Below are positions 16,612-25,843 of a DNA stretch of 64,000 nucleotides, piece after piece. This DNA is from Bacillota bacterium (lineage in GTDB: Bacteria > Bacillota > Clostridia > Christensenellales > CAG-138). The stretch's first letter is position 1. Each line of letters begins with the position of its first letter. A program made the position numbers and the translations under genes. The notes under the pieces are model-generated. The model had not been told where the DNA came from, did no database searches, and worked only from the letters and a program-made list of their open reading frames with translations. The DNA lies in contig JAEWCL010000020.1 of the NCBI GenBank assembly GCA_023390655.1, positions 124,001 through 188,000 of the forward strand, written 5' to 3'.

Positions 16612-17658
16612 TTGGAAAAACTGAACCAGGAAACATTGGACCTTTTTGAAGAAATGCCGGCCCAAAGCCCGCTCAACTTGGAAGAAACACCGATCCAGAG
16701 CCCACTCAAAAGCGAAGCGCTGATACCGGTACAATCGATGGACGAGCAGATCAAGCTGTTCGGCGTATTTGACGAAAACCTGGACATCCTGCAGGCGGAG
16801 ACCCACGTGCGCATTCGTACCTCAGCCGATTGCATCAAGATAGAGGGCAAGACGGAAGATGTGGAGCTTTGCCGGATCGTGCTTGAAAAACTGCTGCAGA
16901 TGCTCCGAAAAGGGGAACCCATCAACCGCGGGCGCATCCGCTACGCGGTGGACCTTGCAAAGGAAGGCAACGCGGACCTCATTGAGCAGATCATGGGCGA
17001 TGTGATCGCCATTACAAACAAGGGCCGCCAGATCAAGTGTAAGACACTGGGACAGAAGCGGTATGTGCAGGCGCTCAAGGAGTATGATCTCGTATTCGGC
17101 GTCGGCCCCGCAGGTACGGGAAAGACCTACCTTGCGGTAGCGATGGCGGTGCTCGCGTTCAAAAACAAAGAGGTGGACCGCATCATATTGACGCGCCCCG
17201 CCGTGGAAGCGGGAGAAAAGCTGGGCTTTTTGCCGGGCGATCTCCAAAATAAGGTGGACCCGTATTTAAGGCCGCTGCATGACGCGCTCAATGATTTCCT
17301 GGGCAATGAGACCTACCGGGGCCTGGTCGAGCGTGGCGCGGTGGAGGTGGCTCCACTTGCCTACATGCGCGGACGCACGCTCAACAACGCTTATATCATT
17401 CTCGATGAGGCGCAGAACTGCACCATCGAGCAGATGAAAATGTTCCTGACGCGTTTTGGGGAAGGCTCCCGCGTCGTCGTCACCGGGGATATCACGCAGA
17501 TCGACCTCCCGCAGGACAGGAAAAGCGGCCTTGTGCACGCGCTTGGCGTGCTTGAGGGCGTGGAAGGGATTTCGGAAATTTTTCTCACACAAAAGGATGT
17601 GGTGCGGCACGATCTGGTGCAGCGCATCATTCGCGCATACGAACGCAAAAGGAACTGA
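16612..17658 (+). CDS. phoH: PhoH family ATPase
   Basis: A 348-aa cytosolic NTPase of the PhoH/YbeZ family, linked to RNA metabolism and usually encoded next to ybeY. It has Walker A GPAGTGKTYLAVA and Walker B IILDEAQNCT, plus the GDITQIDLP sensor motif. The N-terminal 45 residues contain a small degenerate duplication (QSPLNLEETPI / QSPLKSEALIP). The start is uncertain: TTG 16612 lies 11 bases after AAAGG, GTG 16603 only 2 bases after it; no ATG is available near the conserved N-terminus. Confidence 0.93.
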   Translation: MEKLNQETLDLFEEMPAQSPLNLEETPIQSPLKSEALIPVQSMDEQIKLFGVFDENLDILQAETHVRIRTSADCIKIEGKTEDVELCRIVLEKLLQMLRKGEPINRGRIRYAVDLAKEGNADLIEQIMGDVIAITNKGRQIKCKTLGQKRYVQALKEYDLVFGVGPAGTGKTYLAVAMAVLAFKNKEVDRIILTRPAVEAGEKLGFLPGDLQNKVDPYLRPLHDALNDFLGNETYRGLVERGAVEVAPLAYMRGRTLNNAYIILDEAQNCTIEQMKMFLTRFGEGSRVVVTGDITQIDLPQDRKSGLVHALGVLEGVEGISEIFLTQKDVVRHDLVQRIIRAYERKRN

Positions 17659-17714
17659 GCCAAAAAGGCTCCCGTTTTCACGGCGCGCGGAGCGTTCGGG
17701 CAAGGAGGTAAACA

Positions 17715-19853
17715 TTGGGCAGGAAAGAGGAAGGCAGGGAGCGCATCGGACTGTTGTCCATCCTTTCGCTTGCGCTTGTGCTCGCGCTCTTTTACGGATG
17801 CACCCTTGCGGTGCTCTCTCCCAAGCGCTATGACGTTATGATTGGCATGGCCGCACCCGAAACCATAGAGGCGCCGCGTAGCGTGGAGGATGAAACGGCG
17901 ACGGGCGCGCTCAAAGACGCCGCGCGCGAGAATACGAAGGCCGTTTACCGCCTGGACCCCGCATTAATCGATACCTACAGCCAGGGGGCGGCCGACTTTT
18001 TTGCACAGGCAGACACCATGCGGGGCAGTGCGCGCGCGCTGCTGATCGCAAAACAGGGGGACGCGGTTGCCGGGCACACGCTTTCAATGGAAGAATGGAA
18101 GGGCGTGCTCAGTGGGCAGGAGCTTACGAGCCTGCTTTTGGCGCTTCCGCTTTCACTTGGCGAGGAAGAAGGCTGGCAGCTGTTAAGCGCAAAGGACAGC
18201 GAGTTGCTGCGCCTGCAGGACGTGGTGCTCTCAAAGCTTACGACCGCGCTCAAAAGCGGGGTGGAGGAGCGTACGCTGCTTGCAAAGAAAACCGCGTATG
18301 TGCAGGAACTCAATGCGACCACCCTGCCGGATACGCTCAAGGCAATCGGAAAAAAGCTGTTTGACACCTATCTGCAGCCCACGTTTGTGGTGGACCAGGA
18401 AGCGACTGCGCGTGCGCGCGAGCTTGCCGCGCAGAATGTGGAGCCCGTGATCGTCAAGCGGGGCGAGGTTATCGTACACAAGGGAGACCAGATTACCGAG
18501 CAGCAGTTCAAGCTTCTCCGGGAGCTGGAACTGGTGCGGCAGGAAGGGACGGAAGTCCGCCTGCGCGTCGGATTGGCGCTGCTGCTGCTGTTATTGTTCG
18601 GCTGCTTTTCCGTATGGCTGTTTTTGTACCACCCCAGGGTGCTGCAAAATAAAAAGTCCATGCTGCTGCTTTCCTTCTCTCTGGCGGCGGCGGTGCTGCT
18701 GGCGCTGGCGTTTTATACGCTTGATCCGCGCGTCGTGACGGGCGTCCTGGGTGTGATGCTCGTCGTGCTGCTGCTCGATAGCAAAATTGCAATGGCTGCA
18801 AACGTGCTGCTTGCACTTTGCCTTGGCTTGCTTGCGGGCGGGCAGGGGGCGGAGCTTATGGGTTTTCACGCCATGACGCTTTTTGCCGCCATGCTTGTGG
18901 GCGGGCAGACGGCCATTTATTGCCTGCGCGGCAATCAAAAGCGCGGATCCATCATTGCGGCGGGGGCGCTTTCGGGCGCTGCGGCTGCCGCTGTCACCGC
19001 CGCCGCGTATGTGATGGCGGGAAAGACGGCGGCAGACACGCTGATTGCCGCCGGGTGGGCTGTGGGCAGCTCCACCATTTCCGCCATATTGGTGGTAGGC
19101 TCGCTCTCTGTTTGGGAAAATCTATTTGATGTGGCGACCAGCGCCCGGCTTGCGGAGCTAAGTAACGCCAACCATCCGCTGCTGCGGCAGCTGATGACGG
19201 AAGCGCCGGGCACGTATCATCATTCGATGATGACCGCGGCGCTTGCGGAAAGCGCGGCGGAGGCCATTGGCGCCGATGCGCTGCTTGCGCGCGTGGGCGC
19301 GTATTATCACGATGTCGGCAAGCTCAGGCGGCCGCTCTACTTTAAAGAAAATCAAAGGCCGGGCGAAAACATTCACGACACATTGCCCGCGTCTGAAAGC
19401 GCCGCCATCATACTTGCGCACCAGAAGGACAGTGCCGTGATTCTCAACAAGCACAAAATGCCTTCCGCTGTGGTGCAGATCGCGTTTGAACACCATGGCA
19501 ATACGCTTGTGACGTATTTCTACCACAAGGCGGCGAAGGAAAGCGCAAAGCCGCCCGCGCAGAAGAATTTTCGGTATCCCGGAGCAAGGCCTTCCACTAA
19601 GGAGAGCGCGATTGTGCACCTTGCGGACAGCTGCGAGGCAGCGGTGCGCGCCATGGAAAACCCCACGCGGGAAGCCGTGGAGGAAATGGTTGCTAAAATC
19701 ATCAAGGGCAAGATCGACGATGGACAGCTTTCCGCGTCCCCGCTCAATTTCCGGGAGATTTCCCTGATCGAACAGAGTTTTTTGCGCACGTTCAACGGTC
19801 TGATGCATGAGCGCATCGCGTATCCGGAGCTGGAGCGCCGGCGGGAGGAATAA
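17715..19853 (+). CDS. pgpH: PgpH-type cyclic di-AMP phosphodiesterase (7TM-HD, YqfF)
   Basis: A 712-aa membrane protein of the 7TM-7TMR_HD family. Order: one N-terminal helix (~12-32), a large extracytoplasmic domain (~35-270), a seven-helix membrane domain (~285-470), then a cytosolic HD domain with HHSMMTAALAE, YYHDVGKLRRP and HLADSCEAAVRAME. Homologues degrade c-di-AMP, controlling osmotic and wall balance. The start is TTG 17715 with AAGGAGG six bases upstream. It overlaps ybeY by one base and sits in the conserved phoH-pgpH-ybeY order. Confidence 0.93.
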   Translation: MGRKEEGRERIGLLSILSLALVLALFYGCTLAVLSPKRYDVMIGMAAPETIEAPRSVEDETATGALKDAARENTKAVYRLDPALIDTYSQGAADFFAQADTMRGSARALLIAKQGDAVAGHTLSMEEWKGVLSGQELTSLLLALPLSLGEEEGWQLLSAKDSELLRLQDVVLSKLTTALKSGVEERTLLAKKTAYVQELNATTLPDTLKAIGKKLFDTYLQPTFVVDQEATARARELAAQNVEPVIVKRGEVIVHKGDQITEQQFKLLRELELVRQEGTEVRLRVGLALLLLLLFGCFSVWLFLYHPRVLQNKKSMLLLSFSLAAAVLLALAFYTLDPRVVTGVLGVMLVVLLLDSKIAMAANVLLALCLGLLAGGQGAELMGFHAMTLFAAMLVGGQTAIYCLRGNQKRGSIIAAGALSGAAAAAVTAAAYVMAGKTAADTLIAAGWAVGSSTISAILVVGSLSVWENLFDVATSARLAELSNANHPLLRQLMTEAPGTYHHSMMTAALAESAAEAIGADALLARVGAYYHDVGKLRRPLYFKENQRPGENIHDTLPASESAAIILAHQKDSAVILNKHKMPSAVVQIAFEHHGNTLVTYFYHKAAKESAKPPAQKNFRYPGARPSTKESAIVHLADSCEAAVRAMENPTREAVEEMVAKIIKGKIDDGQLSASPLNFREISLIEQSFLRTFNGLMHERIAYPELERRREE

Positions 19854-20287
19854 TGCACAGCATTATAGATGAAACCGAAACACTCAAGGAAGAGGAGCTT
19901 GCGCTCATCCGCGCGGCGGCGGACGCCGCGTTTGCGATGGAAGAAAAGCGCGGCGCGCTTGCGCTCTACTGCGTAACGCCCAAGGAAATTCATTCGCTCA
20001 ATTTGGAGCACCGGGGCGTGGACCGCGTGACGGACGTATTGAGCTTTCCGGCTTCGGAGCCGGGAGAAATCCCGCCCGACGGGTTCTGGGGGGATATCGT
20101 CCTCTGTCCGGACCGGGCAAAAGAGCAGGCAATGGACTACGGGCACAGCTTTGTGCGGGAGCTTGCGTTTTTGACGGTACATGGCGCATTGCACCTGTTC
20201 GGATATGACCACATGGAAAAACAAGAAGAAACATACATGCTCCAACGGCAAAAAGCCATACTCGAAAGGATGGGAGTTACAAGATGA
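19853..20287 (+). CDS. ybeY: endoribonuclease YbeY (rRNA maturation factor)
   Basis: A 144-aa zinc-dependent endoribonuclease acting in 16S rRNA 3' processing and ribosome quality control. The zinc site HGALHLFGYDH is intact near residue 105, preceded by the RVTDVLSFP motif. Its ATG overlaps the pgpH stop and its own stop overlaps the cdd ATG, so translation is coupled. Confidence 0.96.
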   Translation: MHSIIDETETLKEEELALIRAAADAAFAMEEKRGALALYCVTPKEIHSLNLEHRGVDRVTDVLSFPASEPGEIPPDGFWGDIVLCPDRAKEQAMDYGHSFVRELAFLTVHGALHLFGYDHMEKQEETYMLQRQKAILERMGVTR

Positions 20288-20700
20288 AGCACACAATACA
20301 CGATCTTGAAATCAAGAATCTGCTGCGCATGGCAAACGAGGCGATGGACCGCGCATATGCGCCCTATTCCGGCTACCGCGTAGGCGCGTGCCTCAAGGGT
20401 GTTTCCGGCGCTTACTACCTTGGCTGCAATATTGAAAACGCGTCGTTCACGCCGACCAACTGTGCCGAACGTACCGCGCTCTATAAAGCGGTATCCGAAG
20501 GCGAACGCAAGTTTGAAGCGCTGGCCGTGATTTCTTCGGGCGAACAGACCACGCTCCCTTGCGGCGTATGCCGCCAGGTGCTGGTGGAGTTCTGTGAACC
20601 GGATATGCCGGTCATCTGCGCCAACCGCAACGGCAAGTTCCAGATTTATGAGCTGGGCGAGCTGCTGCCGCATGCATTTACACCCGAGGCTATGAAATGA
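20284..20700 (+). CDS. cdd: cytidine deaminase
   Basis: A 138-aa homotetramer-type cytidine deaminase of pyrimidine salvage (cytidine to uridine). The zinc-binding and catalytic signature is present: NCAERTALYKAV (C and catalytic E) and PCGVCRQVL (two further cysteines). ATGA overlap with ybeY. In many Firmicutes a diacylglycerol kinase gene (dgkA) lies between ybeY and cdd; it is absent here. Confidence 0.96.
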   Translation: MKHTIHDLEIKNLLRMANEAMDRAYAPYSGYRVGACLKGVSGAYYLGCNIENASFTPTNCAERTALYKAVSEGERKFEALAVISSGEQTTLPCGVCRQVLVEFCEPDMPVICANRNGKFQIYELGELLPHAFTPEAMK

Positions 20701-20758
20701 CATTGTTTTTCAGCAATTTGATAGCTCTCCACAACTTTGGCTATAGGTTATAAGAAAT

Positions 20759-21649
20759 ATGACATCGTTCTTAAGCGGCTTTGTTTCCATCATCGGCTGC
20801 CCCAATGTGGGCAAGTCCACACTGTTAAACCGGCTGGTCGGGCAGAAGATCGCCATTGTTTCTCCGCGCGCGCAAACCACCCGCAACCGGATCACCGGGG
20901 TGCTGACGCGCAAGGACTATCAGATCGTGTTTTTAGATACGCCGGGCGTGGCCGCAGCCAAGAACCGTCTTGGGGAATACATGCGCCGCGTGGCGTATTC
21001 CGCACTCGACGAGGTGGAGGCGATCCTCTACCTCATTGATCCCATCAACGGCCTCAGGGAGCGGGATGCGGCGCTCGTAGAACGCCTGAAGGACGCGAAA
21101 GCGGCAAAGATCGGCCTGGTCAACAAAATCGATCTTTGTTCGCTTGCACAGGTGGAGGCCGCGGAGGAATTTTTGAATAACGCCGGGTGCTTCGGCCATG
21201 TGCTGCGCATCAGCGCGGAAACCGGCGCGGGGGTCGAAAAACTCGAAGCCCTGCTGCGCTCTTATCTTGTGGAGGGGCCGCAGTATTTCCCGGAGGACAT
21301 GGTGACGGATGTGCCCGAACGCACGTTGTGCGCCGAGCTGATCCGTGAAAAGGCGCTGCTGCTGCTGCGCGAGGAGGTTCCGCACGGTGTCGGCGTTGAG
21401 GTGGACAAGATGTCCGTCCGCCCGGAAGGGGATTTGACGGACGTCTGGGCGACGATTTACTGCGAGCGCGAAGGGCATAAGGGCATTGTAATCGGCAATA
21501 AGGGCACAATGCTCAAGCGCATCGGTGAAGCGGCGCGAAGGGACATGGAATGGATGCTTGGTACGCGTGTCAACCTGCAGCTTTATGTCAAGGTGCGCGA
21601 GGACTGGCGCAACAGCATGAGTGCGCTCAGGGAGCTTGGGTACGAGTAG
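20759..21649 (+). CDS. era: GTPase Era
   Basis: A 296-aa GTPase needed for 30S assembly. G1 GCPNVGKSTL, G3 DTPGV, G4 NKIDL are present in the N-terminal domain, and a C-terminal KH domain (IVIGNKGTMLKRIGEAARRDME) binds the 3' end of 16S rRNA. It follows ybeY and cdd, the usual ribosome-maturation neighbourhood. The ribosome binding site before ATG 20759 is weak. Confidence 0.97.
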   Translation: MTSFLSGFVSIIGCPNVGKSTLLNRLVGQKIAIVSPRAQTTRNRITGVLTRKDYQIVFLDTPGVAAAKNRLGEYMRRVAYSALDEVEAILYLIDPINGLRERDAALVERLKDAKAAKIGLVNKIDLCSLAQVEAAEEFLNNAGCFGHVLRISAETGAGVEKLEALLRSYLVEGPQYFPEDMVTDVPERTLCAELIREKALLLLREEVPHGVGVEVDKMSVRPEGDLTDVWATIYCEREGHKGIVIGNKGTMLKRIGEAARRDMEWMLGTRVNLQLYVKVREDWRNSMSALRELGYE

Positions 21650-21741
21650 CAAAAACTTTTGCCGGAATTTGCATTTCATGGGTTTGCGCTTCCCGTGGCA
21701 AACTAGGGGCATTCCATAAAAATAAGGAGTGCATTTCTGAT

Positions 21742-21867
21742 ATGGCAAAAAGCAAAAAACGGGATGCGCAGCGCGCCTGGCGCGAATTTTCGGAAACGGG
21801 GGCAGTGGGCGCGTATCTGACCTATCGTGCCATGTGTACGAGAGAGGAGCAATTAAAAGAGCGCTGA
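21742..21867 (+). CDS. yqzL: YqzL-family small protein
   Basis: A 41-aa protein starting at ATG 21742 with AAGGAGT 11 bases upstream. The core AWREFSETGAVGAYLTYR matches the YqzL family (W-x-x-F-x-x-TG-x-x-x-x-YL), which sits between era and recO in Bacillus as well. Function unknown. It is short and easily missed. Confidence 0.75.
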   Translation: MAKSKKRDAQRAWREFSETGAVGAYLTYRAMCTREEQLKER

Positions 21868-21935
21868 TATTTGAATCGCTTCGCCCGGCCCAGGCCGGGC
21901 AATTTCAATTCAGTGGCTGTTTGGGGGAACGGGGT

Positions 21936-22685
21936 ATGGCATTTTTTACGGTAACAGGTATCGTCACGCGGTATGTGAATTACCGGGACAATGACCGTAT
22001 TCTCACGCTCTTTACCAGGGAGATGGGGCGTGTGGATGCAAAAGCAAGGGGCTGCCGCAGGCAGAAAAGCCCGTTGCTTGCCTGCGCCCAGCCGTTTGTG
22101 TTCGGGGAATACCAGCTGTTTTCTTCCAAGGATCGTTTTGTGGTGGATCAGTGCGATATCCGGGAAACCTTTTATCCGCTGCGGGAGGATATCGAAAAAT
22201 TTACCGCCGCTAACGTCATGCTTTCGCTCTCCGCGCTCGGCGTACAGGAGCGTGAGCCGAATCCCGAACTGTTTTCACTCTTGTATCATGCGTTAAGCTT
22301 TCTGTGCTATGGGGAAAGCGGGCCGGTTGATCTTGCGCTGTGCTTTACCGCGCGTTACTTTTCCCTGATCGGCTTCCGGCCGGCAATTACCGCCTGCGCG
22401 GTTTGTGAAAGCGATCTTCGCACAAAGCGGGAGCTCTACTTCCTTGCGCAGGCAGGCGGCGCGCTGTGTGCGGACTGTGCACGCAGGGAAAACAAAGGGG
22501 AGGCGGTTTCGGGCCTGGCGCTTGAAGCCATGCGGCGCATGCTGCTGCTCGACGACGCAGCGCTTGACCGCGTGCGCTTGCCGGAAGCGGTACGCCGGGA
22601 ACTGCTTTCCCTTTTGGAAGGCTACTGCGCCGCAGTTTTGGAGCGGGAGAACAAGCCCCTTGCGGCGCTCCGCGCGTTGCTCTGA
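21936..22685 (+). CDS. recO: DNA repair protein RecO
   Basis: A 249-aa mediator that loads RecA onto SSB-coated DNA in the RecFOR pathway. N-terminal OB fold (FFTVTGIVTRYVNYRDNDRI, GRVDAKARG) and a C-terminal helical domain with a four-cysteine zinc motif (CAVCESD and CADCARRE). ATG 21936 begins at the conserved N-terminus; a longer frame to 21834 would overlap yqzL. Confidence 0.94.
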   Translation: MAFFTVTGIVTRYVNYRDNDRILTLFTREMGRVDAKARGCRRQKSPLLACAQPFVFGEYQLFSSKDRFVVDQCDIRETFYPLREDIEKFTAANVMLSLSALGVQEREPNPELFSLLYHALSFLCYGESGPVDLALCFTARYFSLIGFRPAITACAVCESDLRTKRELYFLAQAGGALCADCARRENKGEAVSGLALEAMRRMLLLDDAALDRVRLPEAVRRELLSLLEGYCAAVLERENKPLAALRALL

Positions 22686-22732
22686 GAGAACCCGGCTTTA
22701 TGCAGGATTTCCTGCATTTGTCCAGTTTTCCA

Positions 22733-22761
22733 TTGCAATCTTTTGTGGGACAGTATATAAT
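22733..22761 (+). promoter_or_regulatory. promoter of ppdK
   Basis: TTGCAA at 22733-22738, 17-base spacer, TATAAT at 22756-22761. It leaves a ~185-base 5' leader with no recognisable riboswitch. Confidence 0.65.
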
Positions 22762-22953
22762 TGAATGCGCCAAATAAGGGGAATCTTAGGCTTAAAAATC
22801 CCCAAACATGAAAGAATTGTAAGAGCTAGAGGTTTTTGTTTTTCACAAGCAATGAAGCTTATAAACGGAAAAAATCTCCGCTGAACTTTCCGAGGATGAG
22901 TGGAATTGCCCAGAAGCGCTTTCCATAACAAATTTGCATATAGGAGGGTCTAA

Positions 22954-25590
22954 ATGGGACACAAGTATGTTTATCTTTTCAGCGAGGGCAACGCCCAGAT
23001 GCGCAATCTGCTGGGCGGCAAGGGTGCAAACCTTGCGGAGATGACCGGTTTGGGTCTGCCCGTTCCGTTCGGCTTCACCATCACCACCGAGGCTTGCACA
23101 CGCTATTATGAGGATGGCAAGCACGTTGGAGATGATATTCAGGAACAGATTTTTAAGGCTGTTGAAGAACTTGAAAAAGTCGCCGGCAAAACCTTTGGCG
23201 ATGTAAAAAATCCCTTCCTCGTGTCCGTCCGTTCCGGCGCGCGCGCTTCCATGCCGGGCATGATGGATACCATATTGAACCTTGGCTTGAACGACGAGAC
23301 GGTGGTCGGCCTTGCGGCGCTTACCAACAATGAGCGCTTTGCCTATGACAGCTACCGCCGCTTCATCCAGATGTTCAGCGATGTCGTGATGGAAGTGGAA
23401 AAGGTCAAGTTCGAGGAAATTCTTGACGAAATCAAGCACGAAAACGGCTGCAAGCAGGATACCGACCTGACTGCGGACAATCTCAAAGAGGTCGTCAAGC
23501 GCTATAAGGCGCTCTATCTCAAGGAAAAGGGCCATGAGTTCCCGCAGGACCCCAAGGTGCAGCTCATGGAATCCGCACAGGCCGTATTCCGCAGCTGGGA
23601 TAACCCCCGTGCGATCGTATACCGCCGCATGAACGATATCCCCTACGATTGGGGCACTGCCGTCAACGTGCAGGCGATGGTATTCGGCAACATGGGCAAC
23701 GATTGCGGTACCGGCGTTGCGTTCACGCGCAACCCCTCCACCGGCGAAAACAAGCTTTACGGCGAATATCTGATGAACGCGCAGGGCGAAGACGTTGTGG
23801 CGGGCATCCGCACGCCGTCCCCCATTTCCGAGCTTGCAGCGGGCATGCCCGAGGTATATGCCCAGTTCAATACCATTGCGCAGACGCTTGAAAAGCACTA
23901 CCGCGACATGCAGGATATGGAGTTCACCATTGAGCGCGGCAAGCTATTCATGCTCCAGACCCGTAACGGCAAGCGCACCGCGGCTGCGGCTTTGCAGATC
24001 GCTGTCGATCTCGTCAACGAAGGCATGATCACCAAGGAAGAGGCGCTCTTGAAGATCGATCCGCGTACGCTTGATACGCTGCTGCACCCCACGTTTGAAG
24101 TTGCCGCCATCAAGAAGGCCAAGGCCATCGCGCACGGCCTGCCCGCTTCCCCGGGCGCTGCCTGCGGCCGTGTCTACTTCACTGCCGCCGACGCCATCGA
24201 GGCTGTAAAGCGCGGCGAAAAGGTCATACTTGTGCGTCTTGAGACCTCTCCCGAGGACATCGAGGGCATGTATGCCGCAGAAGGCATCCTGACCGCCCGC
24301 GGCGGCATGACCTCCCACGCGGCGGTTGTTGCACGCGGCATGGGCACCTGCTGCGTTGCAGGCTGCTCCGAGATCGCAGTCAGGGAAAAAGAGCATCTCT
24401 TTACCACCGCAAGCGGCGCTACCATCAAGGAAGGCGATTGGATCTCGCTCGACGGTTCCACCGGCAATGTCTACGGCGAACAGATTCCCACCGTGGAAGC
24501 TGCCGTTTCCGGGAACTTTGCCACCATCATGGGCTGGGCGGACGAAGCGCGCAGGCTCAAGGTTCGTACGAATGCGGATACCCCGCATGACGCCGAGCAG
24601 GCCATCAAGTTCGGTGCGGAAGGCATCGGCCTGTGCCGCACGGAGCACATGTTCTTTGGCGAAGGCCGTATCCCCGCCGTGCGCGAAATGATCGTCTCCA
24701 AGGACGAAGCAAGCCGCCGCAAGGCGCTCGCAAAATTGCTGCCCATGCAGCGCTCCGACTTCAAGGGCATCTACAAGGCGATGAAGGGCTATCCTGTCAC
24801 CATCCGCCTGCTGGACCCCCCGCTGCATGAGTTCCTGCCCAGTGCTGACGCCGACATCAAGGCGCTGGCTTCTGAAATGGGCCTGACCTTTGAAGAGCTC
24901 AAGATGACGGTTGCAAACCTGCATGAGCTCAATCCGATGCTTGGCCACCGCGGCTGCCGCCTGGCCGTCACGTATCCGGAGATCGCGGAAATGCAGGCGC
25001 GCGCCATCATCGAGGCCGCCATCGAAGTCCGCGAGGAGACCGGCCTTGATATCGTGCCCGAGATCATGATCCCCTTGGTTGGCGACGTCAAGGAGCTCCA
25101 GTATGTCAAGGAATTCGTGGATAAGACCGCGAAGGAAGTCATGAAGGAGCGCAACGCCACCATCAAGTACATGGTCGGCACCATGATCGAAGTGCCCCGC
25201 GCCGCCCTCGTTGCGGACACCATCGCGAAGAGTGCGGAGTTCTTCTCCTTTGGCACCAACGACCTTTCCCAGATGACGTTCGGTTTCAGCCGTGACGATG
25301 CGGGCAAGTTCCTGGATGACTATTATAAGAAGAAAATCTTTGAGAGCGATCCGTTTGCAAAGGTTGATCAGGAGGGCGTAGGCCGCCTGATGAAGATTGC
25401 CACGACCGAAGGCCGCAGCGCGCGTCCCGAGCTCAAGGTGGGCATTTGCGGCGAACACGGCGGCGATCCGTCCACCATCGAGTTCTGCCACAAGCTGGGC
25501 CTCAACTACGTTTCCTGCTCGCCGTTCCGCGTACCCATCGCAAGGCTTTCCGCGGCACAGGCAAGTATCAAGGAGAAGAAGGGCGAATAA
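22954..25590 (+). CDS. ppdK: pyruvate, phosphate dikinase
   Basis: An 878-aa enzyme that interconverts pyruvate, ATP and phosphate with PEP, AMP and PPi. In anaerobic Clostridia it often replaces or complements pyruvate kinase, making glycolysis PPi-linked. N-terminal ATP-grasp domain (LLGGKGANLAEM), central phosphohistidine domain with H455 in GGMTSHAAVVARGMG, and C-terminal PEP-binding barrel with catalytic C832 in GICGEHGGD. ATG 22954 follows AGGAGGG. Length and active-site positions match the Clostridium symbiosum enzyme. Confidence 0.98.
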   Translation: MGHKYVYLFSEGNAQMRNLLGGKGANLAEMTGLGLPVPFGFTITTEACTRYYEDGKHVGDDIQEQIFKAVEELEKVAGKTFGDVKNPFLVSVRSGARASMPGMMDTILNLGLNDETVVGLAALTNNERFAYDSYRRFIQMFSDVVMEVEKVKFEEILDEIKHENGCKQDTDLTADNLKEVVKRYKALYLKEKGHEFPQDPKVQLMESAQAVFRSWDNPRAIVYRRMNDIPYDWGTAVNVQAMVFGNMGNDCGTGVAFTRNPSTGENKLYGEYLMNAQGEDVVAGIRTPSPISELAAGMPEVYAQFNTIAQTLEKHYRDMQDMEFTIERGKLFMLQTRNGKRTAAAALQIAVDLVNEGMITKEEALLKIDPRTLDTLLHPTFEVAAIKKAKAIAHGLPASPGAACGRVYFTAADAIEAVKRGEKVILVRLETSPEDIEGMYAAEGILTARGGMTSHAAVVARGMGTCCVAGCSEIAVREKEHLFTTASGATIKEGDWISLDGSTGNVYGEQIPTVEAAVSGNFATIMGWADEARRLKVRTNADTPHDAEQAIKFGAEGIGLCRTEHMFFGEGRIPAVREMIVSKDEASRRKALAKLLPMQRSDFKGIYKAMKGYPVTIRLLDPPLHEFLPSADADIKALASEMGLTFEELKMTVANLHELNPMLGHRGCRLAVTYPEIAEMQARAIIEAAIEVREETGLDIVPEIMIPLVGDVKELQYVKEFVDKTAKEVMKERNATIKYMVGTMIEVPRAALVADTIAKSAEFFSFGTNDLSQMTFGFSRDDAGKFLDDYYKKKIFESDPFAKVDQEGVGRLMKIATTEGRSARPELKVGICGEHGGDPSTIEFCHKLGLNYVSCSPFRVPIARLSAAQASIKEKKGE

Positions 25591-25623
25591 TGCGCAATCT
25601 CGCCCAAAGATAGGCTATATTTG

Positions 25624-25661
25624 CGGAAAGGATCCCGATAGGGATTCTTTCCGTATTTTTT
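25624..25661 (+). terminator. intrinsic terminator after ppdK
   Basis: 13-bp stem CGGAAAGGATCCC / GGGATTCTTTCCG (one G-T pair), loop GATA, followed by TATTTTTTC. Confidence 0.88.
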
Positions 25662-25843
25662 CGGGTACTATTAAATTGGAACGCGTTGGGGAAAGAATGC
25701 ATATGAAGCAAAAAGTACGGAAATTTGGCGTTGTTGCGAACAATTTCTGGCTAGGTTGCATTCGATGCGCGTTTATGCTAAGATTATTCGGATAATGGCT
25801 ATACATGCGGGTAGGCATGAAAAGAGTAACATGGAGGACTAGG

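Noticed and set aside
23944..25491. 515-aa minus-strand frame
   Set aside because: Antisense shadow of ppdK caused by GC-rich third positions; no ribosome binding site or recognisable domain.
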